From assembly GCA_963844235.1 (NCBI GenBank), contig CAWJNF010000008.1:310001-374000 (forward strand): a DNA stretch of 64,000 nt. The letters are read 5' to 3'. Both the position numbers and the translations under genes were made by a program. Shown in pieces: positions 26,845 through 35,546 of the stretch. Numbering within the stretch: the stretch's first letter is position 1; every line of letters starts with the position of its first letter. The notes under the pieces are model-generated. The model worked only from the letters and a program-made list of their open reading frames with translations, ran no database searches and had not been told where the DNA came from. This DNA is from CAWJNF01 sp963844235. GTDB lineage: Bacteria > Actinomycetota > Thermoleophilia > Gaiellales > Gaiellaceae.

Positions 26845-27324
26845 ATGCCGCTTAGCGTGGCGTCAAAGGCCAGAACGGGTTACGCACGCGACTACCAGCC
26901 CGAGGGCGAAGATGCGTTGGTGTCGCCCGAAGTCGTTCTTCTCGTGAACCTCTTGGTCGGGGCTATCCTGCTTGGGGTCGCGACCAGTGGCCGCCTCGGG
27001 CGCTGGCTGTCACGCCACTCTGTGGCCCTCGTGGCGCTCGCCGTCCTTCCGCTCCTGACTGCGGCCCTGCTCACCGTCTACGTCTTTGGCGAAGACAGCT
27101 ACCGGGGGAACAGCATCAGCCGCTGGGAAGCGTATCGCTCCCCAGGCGGGGCGCTTGGCTGGATGTTCGTGCTCTCGGTCGCCCTCATGGCCGTATGCGC
27201 TGCTGTTCTGTTCTACGCCGGTCTGCGCGGGAGAGACGGTCTGTTGCGGGTGACCGCTTTCTCTGCTGGACTGGTCTCGCTGGGTCTCCTGACGGCGACG
27301 ATTATCGGTTTCAACGTGAACTAG
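26845..27324 (+). CDS. Membrane protein with four predicted helices, unknown function
   Basis: The frame gives 159 residues from the ATG at 26845; a GTG at 26920 would remove a hydrophilic N-terminal stretch and place the first helix at the start. Hydrophobic segments are 'VVLLVNLLVGAILLGVA', 'VALVALAVLPLLTAALLTVYV', 'LGWMFVLSVALMAVCAAVLF' and 'GLVSLGLLTATIIGFNVN'. Between helices 2 and 3 is a polar loop ('GEDSYRGNSISRWEAYRSPG'). No family motif is recognised. It appears intact. Confidence 0.6.
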   Translation: MPLSVASKARTGYARDYQPEGEDALVSPEVVLLVNLLVGAILLGVATSGRLGRWLSRHSVALVALAVLPLLTAALLTVYVFGEDSYRGNSISRWEAYRSPGGALGWMFVLSVALMAVCAAVLFYAGLRGRDGLLRVTAFSAGLVSLGLLTATIIGFNVN

Positions 27325-27806
27325 GTTCGCACCTCACCTGCACGAGACGAACGTTGGGCCGTCCCCCTCCTCAGGGTGGCGATAAAGAGCAGAACGGCTG
27401 CCCCCGGCCCTCGACCGGGGCCTGCTGGAATGCGACGGGGGGAGGCTCTCAGCGGCTTCGCGTCCCGACGTCGGACGAGCGAGTGAGCCAGAGGTCCACG
27501 CGGCGCCCTCGCCGCAGGATGACGAATGGCTCTCCAACCGCGAGCGCTTCGGCCCCGGCGTGTAGCCAACCGTTCGGCGCATAGCCCCGGCGCATGGCCC
27601 TCCTCACGCCCGCGAGCTGCAGCGGGCGCCGTCGAGCCTCGGCTCGCGCTCCCACACGCATTTGCTAGCCCTGCGCACCCGCCCGTAAAGGGCAGGCCAC
27701 GTTGTTGTCCGCCGCGCGGCCGTGACGTTCAGGCACGATGCGTACTTCTAACCGTCGCCGGCATGTCGGCCCGGGAGCATCCAGCCTGAAAGCGAGGGGA
27801 AGGCGC

Positions 27807-28073
27807 ATGGCGGACGCAAGGTCGAACTTGGTTGATGCATTGGCGCAGCAGATCGGCGTGCCGACGCTCAGCTCCGGCGAGGTGGAGGCCCTCCTCGCGC
27901 TCGCGGCCATCGCCGCTCACGGAACCGGAGACCGCACCGCCGCCCCGTTGGTCTCCTTCCTGGCTGGAATAAGGGCCGCACAGGCACAGGACCGAATCGG
28001 AGTCCTCGACGAGGTCCGGCACTCTGTTGCAGAGCTTGCCCCTGGGGAGGCAACACCTCCCGCCTCCCCCTGA
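27807..28073 (+). CDS. DUF6457-type small protein
   Basis: GGGGAAGG precedes the ATG at 27807. The 88-residue product (MADARSNLVDALAQQIGVPT..., 'EVEALLALAAIAAHGTGDRT', 'APLVSFLAGIRAA') matches the small helical domain found alone or fused to MobA-type molybdopterin guanylyltransferases in actinobacteria. The His in 'AAHGTGDRTAAPL' is conserved in that domain as I remember it. Function is not established; a link to molybdenum cofactor metabolism is suggested by the fusions. No moco gene is near. The C-terminal Pro-rich tail is variable. Confidence 0.7.
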   Translation: MADARSNLVDALAQQIGVPTLSSGEVEALLALAAIAAHGTGDRTAAPLVSFLAGIRAAQAQDRIGVLDEVRHSVAELAPGEATPPASP

Positions 28074-28587
28074 GTCTCCGTTCCATCCGGGCGCCGGCGT
28101 CGCAACCACCCGCGATTCCATACGATCGCTGAGCCGGGTGGAGTCCGTTCAGAGCCATCTAGGCAACCGAGGCGGACGACGTAACGTTCTCTCGCCGGCC
28201 TCGCCGCCGTGGTTCAAGCTTGCAAGCGCGGGCCCTTGTAGGTGGGCCTCCTGCGTCGCCGATGTGGAGGCCGTGCTGCCCTTCTTTGGCGGCAGCGATC
28301 CGCAAGTTCACGAGCCCTTCTTCTGGTCGGCGTTGATCTGGGCGAGCCAGCCGCGGCAGCGCACGCGACGGGCGCCGAAATTGCCCGGATGCTGGCGCCG
28401 GAGGACATCACGGCCGCAGGACGGACAGATGGGAGAACGGCCGGCGGGGACATCCCCGATGTCACGCCCCTGAGGCTTCACGCGCAGGCTCGCCCAGTGC
28501 TCGCGCAGCTCGAGGCGGTCGGGCTGAAGTCGGCGGCTCTGGGCGCGGGTTCCGCTCGGGAATCTTGCCCGGGTCGTGAGGCTCACC
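28074..28587. other. About 510 bp without a recognisable gene
   Basis: Contains the second '(P)WFKLAS' segment near 28205-28230. No gene, RNA or repeat boundary could be defined. Confidence 0.35.
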
Positions 28588-29601
28588 TTACGCGGCATCG
28601 GCAAGCAGAAGCTCCTGCTCTGAGCCTCGCCAGTGCACGGCGCAGAGCCGGTGGCCGCGTTGGACCTGTGTGTCCGGATCGAGCGCGAAGGGGCCGAAGA
28701 AGGTGGTGGTGCAGAGGCGCCGTGCTGCGCGTTGCGGGTCTTCGGGCGTGAGCTCGCGGCAGCGCGATGCGACGAGCGCACAGGCGAAGGCCTGCGCCGC
28801 GAGATAGTCCGGCGAGGGGCAGCCCAGCGCCCGCGCCGTGTCGAGGACCTCCGCCGTGGAGGGGCCGAGTTCGGCTGCGCCGGGCAGCGCCGGGTGCCAC
28901 TGGGCAGGAGCGAGCAACCCGTCAGGGTCCCCGCCAAACAGCGTCGGGAACGATCTCAGAGCGGGCGAGACACCGCCGAGGAGAGGCACCTTGCCTCGGA
29001 GCGCACGCAGCAGCGAGAGCTCCTGCCCCAGCGGCCCGCAGAGCAGCACGGCGTCTGGCTTGAAGGCGGTTATTCGCTCGGGCGGATCGTCCAGCGCGAA
29101 GACCTCCAGAGCTGCCAGTCGCAAAGCTGCGTCCGGAGACCCCCGCAAGGCGGCTCCGGCTCCTACCGCAGCCTCGAGCCCCTCGCGGGCAAGCCGGGCG
29201 AACTCTCCTCGAGCCGTTGCGATGGCGACCCTGCAGCCCTGTCGCAGCATGACTGCGGCCCGTGCCAGGGCCACCAGGTAGGAGCTGGCCGGAGACGGGA
29301 CAGAGACGACACCCGGAAGTCTCTGGACATCGTCGGCGGCGCCGCCATGGTTCCAGAGCGGAGCGGCGATGCCAGCGCGCGCCACCGCCCGAACTGAATC
29401 GCTGCCGTAGGGCCCAAGCACCAGCTCGCAGCTCGCGAGTAGCCGCCGGTAACAGGCGACGGCGCGCTCGGGCCGACTCGCGTCGTCCTCGACCACGAGA
29501 TGCACACCAGCCCACCGCGCCCACAGCAACAGGCCAGTCCGCACCTGCATCCCCTGCGCCGCGTAGCGGCCGCTCAGCGGCACCGGCACACCCACCCTCA
29601 T
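28588..29601 (-). CDS. Type-1 periplasmic-binding-fold protein (Leu/Ile/Val-binding-like), no signal peptide
   Basis: The 337-residue product starts directly with MRVGVPVPLSGRYAAQGMQV, the first beta strand and ligand loop of branched-chain amino acid binding proteins. It continues with 'LVLGPYGSDSVRAVARAGIA', 'LWNHGGAADDVQRLPGVVSV', 'CRVAIATARGEFARLAREGL' and 'FKPDAVLLCGPLGQELSLLR'. The two-lobe fold is complete. There is no signal peptide or lipobox, and no ABC permease or ATPase is nearby. It may therefore be a cytoplasmic ligand sensor similar in concept to AmiC, or an orphan binding protein whose signal was lost. GGGAGG upstream of the ATG supports the start. Confidence 0.75.
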   Translation of the reverse strand: MRVGVPVPLSGRYAAQGMQVRTGLLLWARWAGVHLVVEDDASRPERAVACYRRLLASCELVLGPYGSDSVRAVARAGIAAPLWNHGGAADDVQRLPGVVSVPSPASSYLVALARAAVMLRQGCRVAIATARGEFARLAREGLEAAVGAGAALRGSPDAALRLAALEVFALDDPPERITAFKPDAVLLCGPLGQELSLLRALRGKVPLLGGVSPALRSFPTLFGGDPDGLLAPAQWHPALPGAAELGPSTAEVLDTARALGCPSPDYLAAQAFACALVASRCRELTPEDPQRAARRLCTTTFFGPFALDPDTQVQRGHRLCAVHWRGSEQELLLADAA

Positions 29602-30480
29602 CGAGCTCCCGATCGCACTCCTCCCGCGGAACCAGTCGCGGATCCGCTAGCACGCAGCAGGTCTCGACCCCGCGGACGTCCGAGGGGCCCAAACGGGGCT
29701 CCGAAAGGCACGACCAACAGAGCCTACGCCACCGCCGACCGCCTCGAGGACCGACGGCGCCGCAGCGGGCACCAGCGCTTGCTCACCCGGGCGCGCCGCC
29801 CGGAGCGCGCCCGGTCCCCCGTCGAGGGTACTAGCGGTGATTGGCAAAAAGGCAAACGAGAGCTCGATGGCTGCGGCTGCCTCACGCACGACCGCCCGCT
29901 ACCTCAGGTCTCGAGCCTGCATCGCCGTTCCCGTGCCCCATCCCATCGGCAGATGGCCTGAGACGCGGTGAGAGGGTCGGCGCGGCCTGCGCTGCCTCCC
30001 GGCGCCGAGTAGACTCCGGCCCCCCATCTGGGCCTCGTGCCAACGTCGAGAGGGAGGCGCCGCGAATGGTCGACTCCTTCGTGCTCGCCCGCAGTGCCGC
30101 CGACCCGGCGATCCTCGCGCTCGCCGACCAGACGACGACGAACTTCCTCTGTAGCAGCGTTGTTTAGACCGTGCTAGAGGCCAGTCGTCGTCTGTGAACG
30201 GGCCGAGGCCGATCGCGTGAGAGCCCAGAGCGGCGCTGAGGTTTGCGGCCACGCGCCGCCTCCGGGGCGATCCCGTATTCGCGCTGCACTCCGTGGTCCT
30301 GCGGCGCATTGTGGTTGGCGCCTGAGCTTGGGCACGCGCTCCCCAGCGGTGCGGGGGCGCCCGGGCGACGATAGAGCCCGACCCGAAGCTGGCGTGTATG
30401 TCGCGGGAGGGGAAATCCGGCGCCCAGGAAAACTTTCCCCCAGCTTCCTGGGGAATGTGTGGAAAGCGTTGAAAACGTTG
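29602..30480. other. About 880 bp with gene fragments only
   Basis: A frame from 30066 (after GAGAGGGAGG) starts MVDSFVLARSAADPAILALA and stops after 33 codons; it may be the front of a lost gene. The segment 30248-30310 resembles 3915-3985 (shared CTCCGGGGCGATCC and TCCTGCGGCG blocks), another trace of duplicated, decayed sequence. Confidence 0.35.
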
Positions 30481-30801
30481 TCAGCGGCTAATCTGCCCTT
30501 TGAAGAGGTCTAGGCGGTGGGCGATGAGGTCGTGAACCGGAAACAGCCGCGGCTTGACCGGCGGGATGCCAACCGCCTTTGCTGCGGGGATCAGGCGCTC
30601 ACGGGCAAATCGCTCGAATGCGCCCTCTGATTCCCACACGTCGACTACGAGCCATCCGCCCGCGGGATGCGGACCGGCCAGGTGAACAAGGACGCCTTCG
30701 GGCACCTCGTCCTCCAGCCACAGCGCTTCTAGCAGGGACTCATACTGCCGCTCGGTCACTCCCGGAAGATCGAAGAGCACACCCGTCGCTCTGCCCGGCA
30801 T
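30481..30801 (-). CDS. Small protein with ferredoxin-like (ABM-type) character, unknown function
   Basis: The 106-residue product reads MPGRATGVLFDLPGVTERQY, 'LVHLAGPHPAGGWLVVDVWE', 'SEGAFERFARERLIPAAKAV' and ends 'PVHDLIAHRLDLFKGQISR'. The pattern of a beta strand, a helix, then 'HxAGPxxxGWxVVDVWES' and 'FxxFxxxxLxPA' resembles the dimeric alpha-beta barrel family related to antibiotic-biosynthesis monooxygenase (ABM) domains, common single-domain proteins in actinobacteria. The catalytic identity is unknown. The frame is intact. Confidence 0.7.
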   Translation of the reverse strand: MPGRATGVLFDLPGVTERQYESLLEALWLEDEVPEGVLVHLAGPHPAGGWLVVDVWESEGAFERFARERLIPAAKAVGIPPVKPRLFPVHDLIAHRLDLFKGQISR

Positions 30802-30998
30802 CTCCGGTGACTCTAGTCCCTTCCGTTTGCTCGCGCCTGCCGTCGCCCAGGTCGACGTTGGGATGTGCAGCCTGCCGTCAGCGCCGACGTTCGAGCTCCG
30901 CCGTCACCGCGCAGCCGCGGCTCCCGCACGACCCTGATCTGCTCACCGTCGAAGGCGGGTACCACGCGAATCTAGTGACGGCGCGTGGCCAATCTGCA

Positions 30999-31044
30999 CG
31001 GGCCGTGCTGGATTCGAACCAGCGACCTTAGATCAAGAGTCCGT
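30999..31044 (-). pseudogene. 3' half of tRNA-Lys(CUU): second integration scar
   Basis: On the minus strand these 46 bases read as the 3' half of a tRNA: 5' anticodon stem ACGGA, loop CTCTTGA with anticodon CTT, a mutated 3' stem (TCTAA where TCCGT is needed), variable region, T arm with TTCGAAT, and acceptor strand ACGGCCC plus G. The 5' half (D arm and first acceptor strand) is absent upstream. An integrase relic lies 230 bases away. This is the footprint of an element that used tRNA-Lys as its target; the intact gene must be elsewhere. Confidence 0.8.
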
Positions 31045-31157
31045 GCCCGGCGCCGGCCACGAACCCGCACGCTGCGCCAAATCAGGCATGGCAGAACCAA
31101 CTCGGCGAGGCCCACGAGTTTGGGGTGAGCGAGGGTTAGTCAGGGATTGCGGGTGCC

Positions 31158-31182
31158 ACTCTGTACCCGCCGTGTACCCGCG
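31158..31182. repeat. Repeated TGTACCCGC motifs next to the tRNA-Lys scar
   Basis: TGTACCCGC occurs twice within 25 bases. Similar paired motifs (GTTTACCCC twice) occur at 36411-36433 near the tRNA-Gln. They could be arm-type integrase binding sites; this is inference only. Confidence 0.35.
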
Positions 31183-31274
31183 AGCGGTGGCTACCGGCAC
31201 GCGGCAGGAACTCGCGCCGACTAACTGGGGAATCTGTCGCTGCCGCGCGTGTCGCTGATGAGGATGGCCGAGCT

Positions 31275-31460
31275 ACACCGACCGCATCAGGCCTTCCGCG
31301 CCACGTATGCGCGGCTGTACCTCGAGCGCGGGCTACCGCCCGCAGCGGGGTGCAGGGCCAGCTCGGCCCCGCTGACATGAATCTGACGATTGGTGTGTAT
31401 GGCGAGTGGACGGACGCGGCGAAGGCAGCCGAGGCGGCCAAGGAGGCTGTTCCGGTCTGA
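31275..31460 (+). pseudogene. Tyrosine integrase C-terminal relic beside the tRNA-Lys scar
   Basis: The sequence reads 'FRATYARLYLERGLPPAA', then after a one-base shift 'VQGQLGPADMNLTIGVYGEW' and 'TDAAKAAEAAKEAVPV' to a stop at 31460. In intact integrases the first motif is 'RHTYARLYLERG', the second 'QLGHADMNLT', and the Tyr in 'VYGEW' is the nucleophile. Here the catalytic His of Gly-His has become Pro. The upstream catalytic domain is missing. The position next to the tRNA-Lys fragment identifies it as the integrase of that element. Confidence 0.75.
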
Positions 31461-31602
31461 GCTTTCCCACCACGTCCGGGCGTTCAGATGTCTGAGCAAG
31501 ACGCCTTCCAGCTTACGCGCAGGGGATGCACAACGGGTAACACTGGCGCCGCCACAGCCGTGCGCCTTGACGGCAGATGAGGGGCGCGGTTAACTGTGCC
31601 GG

Positions 31603-32958
31603 ATGCGTAGGGACCGCGCTTTGGGCGGGCGACGGGTGCTCGCGACCGGGGCGCTGGGTCCTGCGGGTGTATGTGAGGGCGTCGGTTGGCGCTACGTTGT
31701 GGTCGCGTTGGCAGCGTTGCTGGGGCCGCTCGTTTGCGTGGTGGTTGCAGTTTGGCCTTCGAGCGCTGCCGCGTCGGTCTCGGCGAGGACGCAGCAGATC
31801 AGGATCGGGGCTCTGCTCGATCTGTCGGCAGGATGGACGACGCTTGGACGGGCAAGTCGTGTGACGCTGCAGCTGGCCCGCGACGACGCGAACGAGAGGT
31901 TGCGCCAGCTCGGATCCCGTTACCGGGTGCGGCTCGTGGTAGCCGATGCCGGCGGCGATGCGGAGGTGGCGCTGCGGGAGCTGGGCCGGTTGGCGCGACT
32001 GGGCGTTCGCGTGGTGGTCGGCCCGCAGTCAAGCGCGGAGGTGGCTGCTCTGAGAGTGGAGGCGCGGCGCCTGGGGGTGCTACTGGTCAGCCAGGGCAGT
32101 ACGGCGCATACGTTGGCCATCGGTGGCGATAACGTCTTTCGGCTCGTTCCCGATGATGTGCGCGAGGCCGAGGCGTTGGACGCGCTGCTTGAGCGCGACG
32201 AGATCACGGCCATTGTTCCTGTCTGGCGCATGGATCCGGGCAACGAGGGCCTGGCGACGTCGCTGCGAGCGGAGGTGCAGGCGCGTGGGGGCAGCGTCTC
32301 GGCGGGTGTGCCGTATGCGACCGAAGGCCCGGATTTCGCTGCGGCGGTGGCCGCGCTGCGCAGCCAGGTCGACGCGGTGAGAGCGACCGCGGGTGAGGAT
32401 CATGTGGCTGTGTATCTGGCCGGTTTCGACGAGGTTGCCCAGCTGTTTCGTGTGGCGCAGGCCGATCCGGTGCTCGCGGCTGTGTCCTGGTATGGAAGCG
32501 ACGGGGTCGCGCTCAGCCAGGCGCTCGTGGGCGACATCGAGGCGGCAACGTTCGCGGCGCACGTCGGCTATCCCAACCCGATCTTGGGTCTCGACGAGAC
32601 GGCCTCGCCGCGCGCGCAGAGTGTCATCGAGCGGGCAGCCGAGCGGCTCGGCACCGTGCCCGACGCCTTTGCGCTTGCTGCCTATGACGGCCTTCGCATC
32701 GGCGTCACTGCGGCGCGGGCATCTGCGCGCCGTGGTGTCTCCTTCCTGCGACGGGCCTTCGCCGTGCGGGCAGACGGCTACCGTGGTGTCAGCGGACGTA
32801 TCGTGCTCAACGAGGCAGGCGATCGCGCTTTCGGCAGCTACGACTTCTGGTCGGTCTGCCTCAGCCCGGACGGCCCCGTCTGGACACGTACAGTCAGCTA
32901 TCTCTCGACCAGGTTGGGCGTAGGCACGATCGTCGCTCGCCAGGCATGCCCAACCTAG
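31603..32958 (+). CDS. ABC-transporter-type branched-chain amino acid binding protein, exported, orphan
   Basis: The frame gives 451 residues from the ATG at 31603. A hydrophobic segment 'YVVVALAALLGPLVCVVVAV' ending at 'SSAAA' near residue 55 indicates export. The mature protein starts 'QQIRIGALLDLSAGWTTLGR' and carries all landmarks of the type-1 periplasmic binding fold: 'VVVGPQSSAEVAALR', 'LVSQGSTAHTLAIGGDNVFR', 'YATEGPDFAAAVAALRSQVD', 'VSWYGSDGVALSQALVGDIE', 'FALAAYDGLRIGVTAARASA'. A late pair of cysteines may form a disulfide. No permease or ATPase gene is in the window, so it may serve a transporter elsewhere. A shorter start near 31670 is possible. Confidence 0.8.
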   Translation: MRRDRALGGRRVLATGALGPAGVCEGVGWRYVVVALAALLGPLVCVVVAVWPSSAAASVSARTQQIRIGALLDLSAGWTTLGRASRVTLQLARDDANERLRQLGSRYRVRLVVADAGGDAEVALRELGRLARLGVRVVVGPQSSAEVAALRVEARRLGVLLVSQGSTAHTLAIGGDNVFRLVPDDVREAEALDALLERDEITAIVPVWRMDPGNEGLATSLRAEVQARGGSVSAGVPYATEGPDFAAAVAALRSQVDAVRATAGEDHVAVYLAGFDEVAQLFRVAQADPVLAAVSWYGSDGVALSQALVGDIEAATFAAHVGYPNPILGLDETASPRAQSVIERAAERLGTVPDAFALAAYDGLRIGVTAARASARRGVSFLRRAFAVRADGYRGVSGRIVLNEAGDRAFGSYDFWSVCLSPDGPVWTRTVSYLSTRLGVGTIVARQACPT

Positions 32959-33008
32959 AAGGTTCGGGCAGCCCCACGGACTCGTGAGACTCCCAAAGCG
33001 AGAAGCAC

Positions 33009-33176
33009 GGCAAGGGACATGTCGAGGACATCAACGCGGACGGCCTCCCCGATCTCGTGCTCCATTTCGAGACACAGCAGACCGGCATCGACCCCGCCGA
33101 CTCAGAGGCATGCTTGAACGGCACGACCATTGACGGAGCCAGCATCGAGGGCTGCGATCCCATCACCATCGTCTAG
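33009..33176 (+). pseudogene. C-terminal fragment of a secreted VCBS/FG-GAP-like protein
   Basis: The frame reads 'GKGHVEDINADGLPDLVLHF', 'ETQQTGIDPADSEACLNGTT' and ends 'EGCDPITIV'. Tails of this type, with the calcium-binding 'D-x-N-x-D-G-x-x-D' loop and two cysteines, are found at the end of extracellular actinobacterial proteins. No start or upstream domain is present. Confidence 0.6.
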
Positions 33177-34296
33177 CGCACCACATCGAGTAACGACTTG
33201 GAGTCCGCCGCCTGCGCCGAGCGCCGGTGTCGAGGTAGCCCTGAGCCCGGGGCCATGTCGGCCGAGTGCGGCGTCGGAGCCGGGAGACTCCCGAACGAGG
33301 GCCATCGGATCGCCGAACAGGCTCAAGCTGCCCACGGGCGAGAGCAGTTGATTGCGACGCCTGAGGACGCAAAGGCTGTGTTGATCGGTGGCGCCCCTAC
33401 CATTCGAGGAGTGACGCGTCGGAACACACGATCGCAGCGCACACAGAGCACCCGTCCGGGCTTGTAGGGCGCCGCGACCGGTGAGCTGTGACGGTATGGG
33501 GCCGAGTGTCTGTGCCTGAGGTCCCTCGGTCCAGGGATTGACTGGACTGCCTGTCGGTCGGATTAGCGGCCCGAGGTGTGGCTCAACGGGTCCCTTACCC
33601 TTGCGCCAATGGACGTCCCGCCGTGATCCCGAACGTGCGTTGCGATCTCAACGATCATCGTCGGGACGCAAGGACCCGCGGCGGGTCTAGGTCAACACAT
33701 GTAGCAGTCGCCCAGGCGGTCGCCGGAGGTATGGCCGGATGGGGTTTGATGCGGTGAGCCTTCATGGCCCTGACGGGACGACCCCTACGCGGATCTAGGC
33801 CATCGCTGAGGAGTCTTCGCCACCGGGGCAGTAACGCGATCGCGACGTTTGCTCCCGGCTCTCCAGGAGCTCGTGGCGGCCGATAGGGCCCCGGTCTACC
33901 GATCGGGAATCGCGTCGGCGACCCACTCGAACGCGCAGAACCCGCAGTGGTGGGTCGGAGCATCGTCAGCGGGTATGCAGCAGCCGCCGGAGTGAACGGG
34001 CGGGTGAATTATCAGAAAGATGCCGACGACGACGAAGCTCTGCCCGTGCACGGCCTCCGAATGAGAGCCCGGAGGTGCGGCCTCGGGGCCCTCTCTTACC
34101 TCGGCTTCGTGGGCGCCCGGCTGTAGATCGTTGCCCCCGTTGTAGCGATAGAGGAGGCGCCAGGCTCAACGCGTGGCCCGACCGCGTCTTGCTATTGGGC
34201 AGCTTGCCTGGCAGACTGGTCGCGGTGCGGGTGGGTGTCTGCGGCCCGCCTAGGAGCGACGCTCCGACTCGCCTGAGAAGGAATCGGAGCGAGTTT
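33177..34296. other. About 1.1 kb without a gene; contains repeat family 1, copy B
   Basis: Copy B of repeat family 1 occupies 33681-33862. The remaining frames are short and Arg/Pro-rich. I see no gene. Confidence 0.4.
33681..33862 (-). repeat. Dispersed repeat family 1, copy B
   Basis: Matches copy A (2846-3035) through the core and, interrupted, over about 180 bases. Minus-strand reading gives 'HRIKPHPAIPPATAWATATC' then 'VDLDP'. Confidence 0.6.
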
Positions 34297-35490
34297 GTGA
34301 GGGAGCGACGACGAGTTCGGCCTCGGCTATGGCGGCCGCGCGGTGCCTTCGTGGCGGCGCTGGTGGGTGTGTTTGTGGTGGCTGGGCTGCCGTTCGGCGT
34401 GGCGGTGGCGAATTCCGCCCAAGGGTTCCAGCTTGACAACGGGATGAACAGCGGCGACAACCACACGACCTGCCTTCGGTTCGCGGGCAACGTGGTCGAC
34501 CAGGCCGGCACCGGAGCCGGCGACGAGGTCCGCCGCCGTCCGCGTTTCGACACCAAGGTGCGGATGCCCAGCTATACGGGTGCTGCGGACGGCACGAACG
34601 GCTCGCCAACCGTCGTCAGCTACATCCAGGGCCTCAACCCGACCGGACCCCCGGCTGTGACCTCGGTCAGCTCGACCGCCGCCGGCGGCGGCTTCTTCAA
34701 CACGGCCGGCGGCGCTGCCTGCGCACTGCCGGGGTTCGGCGGTCTTGCTGCCACCCAGGACACAGGCGAGAGGCAGAAGCCCCCTAGCTGGACGGTCGTG
34801 GTCGATGACCAGTTCAACGGGACGGAGCTTGGCCCGCACTGGTTCAAGTACCGCTACGGCTATCGCAGCTCGAGCGGCTGCCCCGCACCGGAGCACGTCA
34901 CCGTCTCAGGCGGCGTCCTCAAACTCCTCGCGAAGTACCAGCACACACGTCCGGCGCAAGTCGAGTCGTGCGGACACCAAGCAGGCTGGTACGTCGGCGG
35001 CGTCCGTCTCGTGAAGACAGCGCCGTACATCGCCGTCGATCAACGCGTCACCGTCCGCTGGCGCGTCGTGCCTGGAGGGGCGCAGTTCCATCGGATCATG
35101 CCGATGCGCTGGCCCGCCGATCTGCCCAACAACACGCACGGCGAGGAGGACTGGTGCGAGGGCCACCGCAACGACGGCTGCCTCACCTTCTTGCACTGGC
35201 TGAACCCGGACGGGTCTGTGGGCACCGTCCGCTCAGAGCTCTACCAGGTTGACCTGACCCAGTGGCACACGATGACCGCCGAGAAGCGCGGCTACCGGAT
35301 GCGGTTCTGGATCGACGGGGTGCTCAGGTTTGACTACACCAGCACGGAGCTGCAGCTTCCTTCCAGGCCCCGGGTGCTGGTGCTGCAACAGGAGTGCATC
35401 CGCGACTCCGCCGGGGGCTGCCCCACCAACCAGGCTGCGACAGAGACCATCGAGGTTGACTGGGTGAGAGTCGAGAACCGCAGAAGCTAG
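34297..35490 (+). CDS. Secreted glycoside hydrolase family 16-like protein with an unusual N-terminal domain
   Basis: I prefer the GTG at 34297 because it places a signal peptide at the start (Arg-rich region, then 'AFVAALVGVFVVAGLPFGVA', cleavage near VANSA). Residues about 45-150 form a Gly/Thr-rich domain ('NHTTCLRFAGNVVDQAGTGA', 'GGGFFNTAGGAACALPG') of the kind usually found at the C-terminus of actinobacterial beta-repeat proteins. The rest is a concanavalin-like GH16 domain: 'WTVVVDDQFNGTELGPHWFK', the catalytic block 'GEEDWCEG' fitting E-x-D-x-x-E, and 'TEKRGYRMRFWIDGVLRFDY'-like strands ending 'ETIEVDWVRVENR'. It should hydrolyse beta-glucan-type polysaccharides outside the cell. The domain order suggests a fusion. 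Confidence 0.78.
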   Translation: MRERRRVRPRLWRPRGAFVAALVGVFVVAGLPFGVAVANSAQGFQLDNGMNSGDNHTTCLRFAGNVVDQAGTGAGDEVRRRPRFDTKVRMPSYTGAADGTNGSPTVVSYIQGLNPTGPPAVTSVSSTAAGGGFFNTAGGAACALPGFGGLAATQDTGERQKPPSWTVVVDDQFNGTELGPHWFKYRYGYRSSSGCPAPEHVTVSGGVLKLLAKYQHTRPAQVESCGHQAGWYVGGVRLVKTAPYIAVDQRVTVRWRVVPGGAQFHRIMPMRWPADLPNNTHGEEDWCEGHRNDGCLTFLHWLNPDGSVGTVRSELYQVDLTQWHTMTAEKRGYRMRFWIDGVLRFDYTSTELQLPSRPRVLVLQQECIRDSAGGCPTNQAATETIEVDWVRVENRRS

Positions 35491-35546
35491 GCCTGCTACT
35501 CCAGCTCTGCGGCAGGGGCTGGCTCGTAGGCCCCTGCAGCACCTCC

